12,003 bases of DNA from Candidatus Latescibacterota bacterium (GTDB taxonomy: Bacteria > Latescibacterota > UBA2968 > GCA-2709665). Positions 1-5,725 of the stretch are shown piece by piece. Each line of letters begins with the position of its first letter. Within the stretch, counting starts at the first letter, position 1. A program made the translations under genes and the position numbers. Below the pieces are notes generated by a model. It worked only from the letters and a program-made list of their open reading frames with translations, did no database searches and was not told the DNA's origin. Location: contig JASLMQ010000650.1 of NCBI GenBank assembly GCA_030746455.1, positions 1 through 12,003 of the forward strand. Direction: 5' to 3'.

Positions 1-2
1 TG

Positions 3-191
3 GCCGGTGGCGGGCGCATCGAGCTTCCGCTGACAGACATCACGGCCTACGAGGAGCAGGTCCACGCGGCGTTCGAGGCGTCGTACGGGGTCGATATCAT
101 GGAGATGGGACCCGAACACCTGAACCAGAGATACGACCTGGCAGGAGAACTGAAAGACCTGTTGTACCGTGGGAGAGTACTACCAAGCTGA
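3..191 (+). CDS. C-terminal fragment of an unidentified protein
   Basis: An open frame enters from the left edge and ends at TGA 189-191, giving 62 residues that begin AGGGRIELPLTD and end LLYRGRVLPS. The fragment is acidic and soluble-looking, with no membrane segment and no motif I can assign. Its codon use and amino-acid make-up look like a real gene, and no good alternative frame overlaps it. The stretch around GGRIELPL faintly resembles the end of a sugar/inositol-type oxidoreductase (Gfo/Idh/MocA), but this is only an impression and I do not assign it. It lies 75 bp upstream of rmuC on the same strand, so the two could be co-transcribed. Confidence 0.6.
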   Translation, partial: AGGGRIELPLTDITAYEEQVHAAFEASYGVDIMEMGPEHLNQRYDLAGELKDLLYRGRVLPS

Positions 192-266
192 AGGCGGGAA
201 GATGCAAAATTTCCAATGAAGAAGGCAGAATGTCGGAAACGGGCTTGGTGAAAGGGATCTACTGAG

Positions 267-1649
267 ATGATGGAAGCGTTGCTCGTTGTGATCGGGCTGA
301 TCGTCGGGGGAACCGTTGCGTGGACCCTTGTGTCGGCGCGGGGCCGAACCGCGGTGGCCGAGGCGGAACGTGCCGCGGCCTCGGCGGAGGCGATGGCGGA
401 GGCCGTTCGGGAGCAGATGGCCCAGCACGAGACCGCGTTGTCCGAGCTCCGCACGGCCCTGGACGGGGAACGTGCCGCCCGTGTGGAGGCGGAGACGCGT
501 CTCGCGGAGACCGTGAAACGCTTCGAGGAGGAGAAGAAGCTGCTGGATGAAGCGAAGGAGAAGCTGGCGGACACCTTCAAGTCCCTGGCTGGAGATACGC
601 TATCGCGATCCAACAAGGCCTTCCTGGAGCTGGCGAGGGAGACCTTCGACAAGGTTCTGGAAGGGGCGAAAGGCGACCTCGGCAAACGCGAGGAAGCGAT
701 CAAGGGCCTGGTGAAGCCCCTGTCGGAATCGCTCAAGCAATTCGAGGAACACGTCCGTGGGTTGGAGAAGAACCGGCAGCAGGCCTATACATCGCTCGAG
801 GAGCAGCTGAAGTCGCTGACGATCACCCAGCAGCAGCTCCAGCGGGAAACGGGCAACCTGGTGAGTGCGCTGAGAACCCCGCAGGTGAGGGGGCGTTGGG
901 GCGAGATCACGCTTCGGCGGGTGGTGGAACTGGCTGGGATGTCGGAGCATTGCGATTTCAGTGAGCAGGTGACGGCGCAGGCGGAGGACGGCCGCATCCG
1001 GCCCGATATGATCGTCCACCTGCCGGGCGGCCGGGAGATCGTAGTGGATGCGAAGGTGTCCCTCGACGCCTACCTCAAGGCTCTGTCGGCCGAATCGGAT
1101 ATCGACCGCCAGGGGTTCCTCAAGGACCACGCACGGCAGGTGCGGGCCCATATGGACGGCCTGGGCGCCCGTGCGTACTGGCAGCAGTTCGACAGTGCGC
1201 CGGAGTTCGCCGTGATGTTCATCCCCGGGGAGTCGTTCTTCGCCGCCGCGGCCGACCAGGACCACGCGTTGATCGAGGATGGGATGCGGAAGAAGGTGGT
1301 CCTCGCGACGCCCACGACCTTCATTGCGCTCTTGCGAGCCGTCGCCTATGGCTGGCGGCAGGAGCAGATCGCGGAGAACGCCCAGCAGATCAGCGAGCTG
1401 GGAAGGGATCTGTACGACCGGATGCGCGTTATGGCGAACCACCTGAGCGACATCGGGAAGGGGATCACGCGGGCAACGGAGGCCTACAACCGTGCGGTGG
1501 GCTCGATGGAGGCGCGGGTGCTGCCGTCGGCGCGGCGGTTCCGGGACCTGGGGGCGGCCACGTCGGATGAGATCGCGCCTGTCGAGCCGGTGGAGGCAAC
1601 GGCGAGGGAGCTGAGCCCGTCTGAGGAGGGGGAGCGGGACCCTGGGTGA
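267..1649 (+). CDS. rmuC: DNA recombination protein RmuC
   Basis: This encodes a 460-residue RmuC-family protein. The family is linked to limiting rearrangement at inverted repeats and is thought to be a nuclease with a PD-(D/E)XK-like fold. Visible parts in order are an N-terminal membrane anchor (about residues 4-22), a long charged coiled coil (about 28-195), and the RmuC domain. The domain opens with the conserved [12 protein letters not shown] stretch (202-213), continues with a candidate active site formed by RPD (D247) and DAK (D261, K263), and includes a [16 protein letters not shown] block further on. Length and order are normal for the family. The start is ATG 267, with AAAGGGA at 251-257 as ribosome binding site; ATG 270 directly follows and is an equally possible start. 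The last 45 or so residues are low-complexity, rich in Glu, Pro and Ala. No functional link to the carboxylase cluster downstream is evident. Confidence 0.93.
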   Translation: MMEALLVVIGLIVGGTVAWTLVSARGRTAVAEAERAAASAEAMAEAVREQMAQHETALSELRTALDGERAARVEAETRLAETVKRFEEEKKLLDEAKEKLADTFKSLAGDTLSRSNKAFLELARETFDKVLEGAKGDLGKREEAIKGLVKPLSESLKQFEEHVRGLEKNRQQAYTSLEEQLKSLTITQQQLQRETGNLVSALRTPQVRGRWGEITLRRVVELAGMSEHCDFSEQVTAQAEDGRIRPDMIVHLPGGREIVVDAKVSLDAYLKALSAESDIDRQGFLKDHARQVRAHMDGLGARAYWQQFDSAPEFAVMFIPGESFFAAAADQDHALIEDGMRKKVVLATPTTFIALLRAVAYGWRQEQIAENAQQISELGRDLYDRMRVMANHLSDIGKGITRATEAYNRAVGSMEARVLPSARRFRDLGAATSDEIAPVEPVEATARELSPSEEGERDPG

Positions 1650-1697
1650 GCAAGACAGGAACTCACCACCCCACTCCGCGGCAGTGAAGCGCCGCTT

Positions 1698-1727
1698 CCA
1701 CCTTCGCACCTTGCGGTGCTTCGGTGG
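1698..1727 (+). terminator. strong hairpin after rmuC, possible terminator
   Basis: The arms CCACCTTCGCACC (1698-1710) and GGTGCTTCGGTGG (1715-1727) form 5 bp, a symmetric 3x3 internal loop, and 5 more GC-rich bp closed by a TTGC loop. It starts 48 bp after the rmuC stop and lies before the next gene's promoter. No T-run follows, so it is not a standard intrinsic terminator. It could aid Rho-dependent termination, protect the 3' end of the rmuC message, or be part of a repeat element. Confidence 0.35.
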
Positions 1728-1743
1728 ACAGGTCGAGGGGCAG

Positions 1744-1775
1744 GCAGAGAGCACCGAGGACACAGAGGAAGACCA
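1744..1775. repeat. degenerate CACCGAGGACACAGAGG-type intergenic repeat
   Basis: The stretch GCACCGAGGACACAGAGGAA (1751-1770), with its flanks, looks like the short degenerate unit (complement: CCTCTGTGTCCTCGGTG) that I recall recurring between genes in many environmental bacterial genomes. Only one unit is present here. The minus strand can be read as a Leu/Cys-rich pseudo-protein across it, which is typical of this repeat and not evidence of a gene. The assignment rests on resemblance only. The rest of the gap, about 1776-1870, shows no feature I can name. Confidence 0.3.
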
Positions 1776-1874
1776 AACCGGCGATATACCGAAGTAGGGC
1801 AGGCGAGGGTGGTAGGTAGCGCGAGCTTGGGGTGGCAGACCTGGAGCGGAGCCGCAGGAATATTGCCTGCTTAA

Positions 1875-1908
1875 CTGTCGACAATATTATTGACAATATC
1901 GTCGACAG
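1875..1908. promoter_or_regulatory. 34-bp palindromic operator for the GntR-type regulator
   Basis: Perfect 8-bp arms CTGTCGAC (1875-1882) and GTCGACAG (1901-1908) frame an AT-rich centre that is itself nearly symmetric: 14 of the 17 base pairs across the whole 34 bp are complementary. It contains the half-site-like words TGTCGACA and CGTCGACA and a direct repeat of GACAATAT. GntR-family regulators bind short dyads of the form TnGTn-nACnA, which these resemble. It overlaps the -35 element and sits 41 bp before the regulator's start codon, as expected for autorepression. Confidence 0.7.
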
Positions 1909-1918
1909 GCTTCATATT
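1890..1918 (+). promoter_or_regulatory. sigma-70-type promoter of the regulator/carboxylase cluster
   Basis: A perfect TTGACA -35 box (1890-1895) is followed, after a 17-bp spacer, by CATATT (1913-1918), which matches the -10 consensus TATAAT at four of six positions. Transcription would start near 1925, leaving a leader of about 25 nt that carries the GGAGG site of the regulator. The -35 box lies inside the palindrome at 1875-1908, so a bound regulator would block RNA polymerase. The local AT-richness stands out against the GC-rich surroundings. Confidence 0.6.
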
Positions 1919-1949
1919 GCCCGCGAGACATAGCTGGAGGGACCACCCA

Positions 1950-2633
1950 ATGACGGAGAAGAGGACTAAGGTCGCTGTGCCCAGGGCGGGCAGGAAAGAC
2001 CTGGACCGGGTGCTCGGTGAGCTCCGACGGCGTATCGTCAGCCATGAATTGCCCCCTGGCGCGCCGCTGCGCGAGCAGCGCCTGGCCACCGAGTTCGGCG
2101 TCTCCCGCGCCCGCATCCGCGACACCTTCGGCATTCTCGAAGAACGCGGCCTGATCGAGCGCACGCCCAACCGGGGCGCGATCGTCGCCCGACTGCAACC
2201 GGACAAGATCAGCGAGCTCTTCGAGGTCCGCGAGGTCCTGGAAGCGCAGATGGTCCGCCTGGCGACGGAGAAGGCGCCGGCAGGGACCTGGGATGAGTTG
2301 ATCGAGCTGTTCGGTCCGACCATGGGAGAAACGCTCGCACGGAACGACTTCCGCGCCTATGAGGACGCCATCCATCGGTTCCGCCGGCGCTGCATGGAGG
2401 AGGCGGACAACGAGGTCCTGTGCGACCTGATGGACAGCCTGTACGACCGCGCAAGGGTGCTGATCCGCCGTCTCGTGCTGGTGCCCGGGCGTGCCCAGGA
2501 GGGCATGCTGCAGCATCGCGACATCCTGGCGTCCATGCGGGCAGGTGAGGCCGAAAAGGCAGAGCGCCTGAAGCGGGATAATATCCGCAGTGCCAGGGAA
2601 TGGTTCCAGACCTACCAGTCGTACCTTTTATGA
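1950..2633 (+). CDS. GntR-family transcriptional regulator, FCD (FadR-like) subfamily
   Basis: This encodes a 227-residue DNA-binding regulator, probably a dimer acting on the operator just upstream and possibly on the downstream carboxylase genes. The winged helix-turn-helix spans about residues 15-80 (LPPGAPLREQRLATEFGVSR, then ILEERGLIERTPNRGAIVA). An all-helical FCD ligand domain follows (about 88-220). FCD domains usually bind a metal through an Asp and three His, and organic acids are common ligands. Here H142 and H189 fit, E138 stands where Asp is usual, and N211 replaces the last His, so metal binding may be weak or lost. The start is ATG 1950, 8 bases after GGAGGG (1936-1941). An earlier in-frame ATG at 1890 lies inside the operator and -35 box and is rejected. 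The gene stops 67 bp before carboxyltransferase 1 on the same strand. FCD membership is secure; the ligand is unknown. Confidence 0.92.
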   Translation: MTEKRTKVAVPRAGRKDLDRVLGELRRRIVSHELPPGAPLREQRLATEFGVSRARIRDTFGILEERGLIERTPNRGAIVARLQPDKISELFEVREVLEAQMVRLATEKAPAGTWDELIELFGPTMGETLARNDFRAYEDAIHRFRRRCMEEADNEVLCDLMDSLYDRARVLIRRLVLVPGRAQEGMLQHRDILASMRAGEAEKAERLKRDNIRSAREWFQTYQSYLL

Positions 2634-2665
2634 CATCTGCTCCGAGCGCGCCAAGGAGATCGAGC

Positions 2666-2677
2666 TGTCTTTAGACA
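2666..2677. promoter_or_regulatory. small TGTCT-TT-AGACA dyad before carboxyltransferase 1
   Basis: Five-base perfect arms TGTCT and AGACA flank a TT centre, 23 bp upstream of the carboxyltransferase 1 start codon and 7 bp before its AGGAGG. It shares the TGTC...GACA outline with the main operator and might be a second, weaker regulator site or a small mRNA hairpin. I see no convincing promoter around it, so the function is a guess. Confidence 0.3.
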
Positions 2678-2700
2678 AGTCTGTAGGAGGATCAAGCCCT

Positions 2701-4296
2701 ATGTCTGATCAAGAGCTGGAGGGAAGTTCCTGGTCCTGGGATGACCAGATCGACGAGTTGACCCGGCGGCGGGAAGCCGCAATGGCCATGGGTGGCGAAG
2801 CGAACGTCGCCCGCCAGCACGAGAACGGGCGGCTCACCGTACGCGAGCGCGTCGAGCGGATCACAGACCCCGGCAGCTTCTGCGAGATCGGCACCCTGGC
2901 GGGCACGGGTGAATACGACGAGAATAACCGGCTCAAGGCCGTCATACCCTCGACCTACGTGGCCGGCTCGGCCCGCATCGACGGGCGCCCGGTGGCCATC
3001 GGCGGCGAGGACTTCACCGTGCGTGGCGGTACTACCTTCGGCGCCCAGCGGCGCAAGGGCGGGCAGGGCGGGTACATCGAGGACCTGGCCCACTACTACA
3101 AGATGCCCCTGGTCAACCTGATCGACGGCGCCGGGGGGACGGTCACTTCGGCAAAGCGCCGGGGCTACGTCGTCTTCCCCGGTGTGGATGGTTTCGAGCG
3201 TTCGGTGGGGCTTCTTGGCGAGGTGCCCGTCGCTTCGGCCGTGCTCGGTACGGCGGCCGGCGGCCCGGCCGGCCGGGCTATCCTATCGCACTTTTCGGTG
3301 ATGGTTGAGAGTACCAGCCAGATATTCGCCGCCGGCCCACCGGTGGTGAAGCGCTCTCTGGGCCAGACCATCGCCAAGGAGGATCTGGGCGGTCCCACAG
3401 TGGCGGTCGACCAGGCCGGCTCCATCCACAATTCCGCGAGCACCGAGGATGAGGCCCTCGACCAGATAAGGCGGTTCCTGAGCTTCATGCCGCAGAACGT
3501 CTGGGAGCTGCCGCCTGTGCGGCCGGCGGACGATCCCGTCGACCGCCGTGAGGAGAAGCTGCTGAGCATCGTCCCCGAGAGGCGAACCCGGTTCTACGAT
3601 ATGAAGGAGCTGATAGAGTTGGTCATCGACCGAGACTCGGGATTCGAGATCCAACCCTCCCACGGGCGCGCGGTAATCACTATGTTGGCCCGCCTGGGGG
3701 GCCGCCCGGTGGGCATCGTGGCCAACAACCCGAAGATCTACGCGGGTGCCATGGACCCGGACGCGTCACGCAAGCAGGTCCACTTCATGGAGCTCTGCGA
3801 CACCTTCCACATCCCGCTAGTCTTCCTCGTCGATGTGCCCGGCTTCATGGTCGGTCTGAAGGCGGAACGGGAGGGCACCCTGCGCGAGGGCATGCGCGTG
3901 GTGTACACGGCCGCGCAGCTGACGGTGCCCACTGTGACCCTCGTCATCCGCAAGTGCTACGGCATGGCCGGCATGGCCACGTGCAACAAGAGCGACATCG
4001 ACTTGAAGCTGGCCTGGCCGAGCGGCGAGTGGGGATCCCTGCCTGTTGAGGGGGGCGTGGCCGCGGCCTTCCGGCGCGAGATCGAGGCGTCGGAGGATCC
4101 GAAGAAACGCGAGAAAGAGCTGGAGGACGAGCTCAGGGTCTACTCCTCTCCCTTCCGGTCCGCCGAAGCGCTGGCGGTGGATGAGATCATCGATCCGCGG
4201 GAGACGCGACCGATCCTCTGCGAGTACCTGGCCATGGCTGAGAGCCGTCTGAAGATCGCGCTCGGACCCCGCGCCAAGGCTGGCGTCGCTCCTTAG
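2701..4296 (+). CDS. acyl-CoA carboxylase carboxyltransferase (beta) subunit 1
   Basis: This 531-residue cytoplasmic protein of the carboxyltransferase family (two crotonase-like halves, as in PccB and AccD) would transfer CO2 from carboxybiotin to an acyl-CoA. The N half (about 40-265) has the LGTAAGGPAGR loop (G187-G188, first oxyanion site) and a KEDLGG motif near 227-231. The C half (about 300-510) has VDVPGFM (378-383), an EREG segment (389-392) and RKCYGMAGMA (417-426) as second oxyanion site, followed by AWPSGEWGSLPVEGGV. The end carries DPRETR. Length matches the family. The start is ATG 2701, ten bases after AGGAGG (2685-2690); an in-frame ATG at 2590 lies inside the regulator gene and is rejected. 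Only 3 of 45 Arg codons are AGA/AGG, unlike the next gene. Biotin carboxylase follows after 25 bp, so the two are probably co-transcribed. The substrate cannot be read; propionyl-CoA is only the most common one in the family. Confidence 0.9.
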   Translation: MSDQELEGSSWSWDDQIDELTRRREAAMAMGGEANVARQHENGRLTVRERVERITDPGSFCEIGTLAGTGEYDENNRLKAVIPSTYVAGSARIDGRPVAIGGEDFTVRGGTTFGAQRRKGGQGGYIEDLAHYYKMPLVNLIDGAGGTVTSAKRRGYVVFPGVDGFERSVGLLGEVPVASAVLGTAAGGPAGRAILSHFSVMVESTSQIFAAGPPVVKRSLGQTIAKEDLGGPTVAVDQAGSIHNSASTEDEALDQIRRFLSFMPQNVWELPPVRPADDPVDRREEKLLSIVPERRTRFYDMKELIELVIDRDSGFEIQPSHGRAVITMLARLGGRPVGIVANNPKIYAGAMDPDASRKQVHFMELCDTFHIPLVFLVDVPGFMVGLKAEREGTLREGMRVVYTAAQLTVPTVTLVIRKCYGMAGMATCNKSDIDLKLAWPSGEWGSLPVEGGVAAAFRREIEASEDPKKREKELEDELRVYSSPFRSAEALAVDEIIDPRETRPILCEYLAMAESRLKIALGPRAKAGVAP

Positions 4297-4321
4297 GAGC
4301 CCCTTGAGAGAGAGGTCTGTG

Positions 4322-5656
4322 GTGTTTGACAAAGTACTCATCGCCAACCGGGGAGAAATCGCCAAGAGAGTCGCCAGGACGTGCAGGAAGATGGGCATCA
4401 AGACCGTGGCGGTGTACTCCGAGGCCGATGAGGAGAGTCCGCATCTCCAGGAAGCAGACGAGGCTTACCTGATCGGTCCGCCGTCACCCAGGGAGAGCTA
4501 CCTCAGGGGTGATACCATCATACGCACAGCGCTGGACTGCAAAGCCGATGCGGTTCATCCCGGATACGGTTTCCTCTCCGAGGATCACGAGTTCGCCCTT
4601 GCTTGCCGGGAGCGTGGTCTGGTCTTCATCGGCCCGGGGCCCGAAACCATTGAGGCCATGGGCAAGAAGATCCAGGCCAGAGCGACGATGGCAGCCCACG
4701 GCATCCCGGTGGTCAAGGGAAGCGGCGTCCTCGAGAGCGCCGAGCAGGCGACTGCGGCCGCGGAGGAGATCGGCTATCCCGTCCTCCTGAAGGCATCCGG
4801 TGGAGGGGGCGGTATCGGAATGGAGGTCGTGGACGCGCCGGAGCGTATCGAGAAGTCATTCGAGAAGTGTCGATCCAGAGCGGGAGCATCCTTTGGCGAC
4901 GAAACCGTGTACATGGAGAAGTACCTGGCATCCCCGAGGCATGTCGAGATCCAGATCGTGGCCGACCGGTCTGGCAACGTCTGGCACCTGGGCGAGCGAG
5001 ACTGCTCCGTGCAGCGGAGACACCAGAAGGTGATCGAAGAGTCCCCTTCTCCTGCGGTCACGAAGGAGATCAGGGCAAGGATGGGTGAGGACGCCGTGAG
5101 GGCGGCGTCTGTGATTCAGTACGACAGCGTTGGCACCGTGGAGATGTTGATGGATGAGGAGAAGAACACCTACTTTCTGGAGATGAACACGAGGATACAG
5201 GTTGAGCACGGTGTCACCGAACTCCGTACCGGAACGGATCTGGTGGAGCTGCAGCTGCGCGCGGCCGCTGGCGAAGCGCTACCCGATGGCGACCGGGCGG
5301 CCTCGGGACACAGCATGGAATGTCGCATCTACGCCGAGAAGCCGACCACCTTCTATCCATCGTGTGGCGTGATCGAGGAGTTGAGCCTCCCATCAGGCGA
5401 TGGAATCAGGATCGATCACAGCATAGCGAAGGGCTATACCGTCACGCCATTCTACGATCCTCTGCTGGCAAAGGTTCTGGTGTGGCGTGAGAGTCGCCAG
5501 GAATGCATAGAGGAAATGTGTCGGGCCTTGGATGCCACGACGATATCGGGCGTATCGACGAATATCCCGTTTCTGATGCACGTCCTGAAGGACGGGGAGT
5601 TCAACGAGCGCGGGGCGACGACAGTGATGACGGAGCGGGTGCTGTCGGAGATGTAA
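4322..5656 (+). CDS. biotin carboxylase subunit of acyl-CoA carboxylase
   Basis: This 444-residue subunit (AccC-like) carboxylates the biotin of a separate carrier protein using ATP and bicarbonate. It has the N-terminal domain opening FDKVLIANRGEIA, the ATP-grasp domain with glycine loop KASGGGGGIGM (157-167), CSVQRRHQKV (228-237), and the active-site block FLEMNTRIQVEH (285-296) with E287, N289 and R291. The C-terminal domain has GHSMECRIYAE. It ends at the normal length for a stand-alone biotin carboxylase, with no biotinyl domain. The start is GTG 4322, seven bases after AGAGAGG (4308-4314), which gives the usual MFDKVLIANRGE beginning; an upstream in-frame TTG at 4304 would add six residues and has no good binding site. 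The glycine loop has Ile where Arg or Lys is common, and Gly297 replaces the usual Pro after VEH. Arg codons are 14 of 32 AGA/AGG. The likely partners are the carriers and carboxyltransferases of this cluster. Confidence 0.93.
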   Translation: MFDKVLIANRGEIAKRVARTCRKMGIKTVAVYSEADEESPHLQEADEAYLIGPPSPRESYLRGDTIIRTALDCKADAVHPGYGFLSEDHEFALACRERGLVFIGPGPETIEAMGKKIQARATMAAHGIPVVKGSGVLESAEQATAAAEEIGYPVLLKASGGGGGIGMEVVDAPERIEKSFEKCRSRAGASFGDETVYMEKYLASPRHVEIQIVADRSGNVWHLGERDCSVQRRHQKVIEESPSPAVTKEIRARMGEDAVRAASVIQYDSVGTVEMLMDEEKNTYFLEMNTRIQVEHGVTELRTGTDLVELQLRAAAGEALPDGDRAASGHSMECRIYAEKPTTFYPSCGVIEELSLPSGDGIRIDHSIAKGYTVTPFYDPLLAKVLVWRESRQECIEEMCRALDATTISGVSTNIPFLMHVLKDGEFNERGATTVMTERVLSEM

Positions 5657-5725
5657 AACTCGGATCAGCCGGGAAAGGCCGGGTGACATAGCCTCAGGTT
5701 CAGACCAAAGGAAGGGCATACAGAT

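Noticed and set aside
192..266. Possible dispersed repeat upstream of rmuC (CAATGAAGAAGGCAGAATG)
   Set aside because: It vaguely resembles known intergenic repeat families, but with a single short copy and no internal symmetry the evidence is too thin.
600..1763. Minus-strand open frame of 387 codons opposite rmuC
   Set aside because: It is antisense to a well-supported rmuC frame, is full of Arg, Pro and Leu typical of a GC-rich shadow, and shows no family motif.
1663..1896. Small Leu/Cys-rich minus-strand protein of 77 codons
   Set aside because: It crosses the CACCGAGGACACAGAGG-type repeat and the operator, and such reading frames are a known by-product of this repeat.
1890..1949. Extended start for the GntR regulator at ATG 1890
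   Set aside because: The extra residues would be encoded inside the -35 box and operator with no ribosome binding site; ATG 1950 has GGAGGG at good spacing.
2590..2700. Extended start for carboxyltransferase 1 at ATG 2590
   Set aside because: It overlaps the end of the regulator and has no binding site, while ATG 2701 has AGGAGG ten bases upstream.
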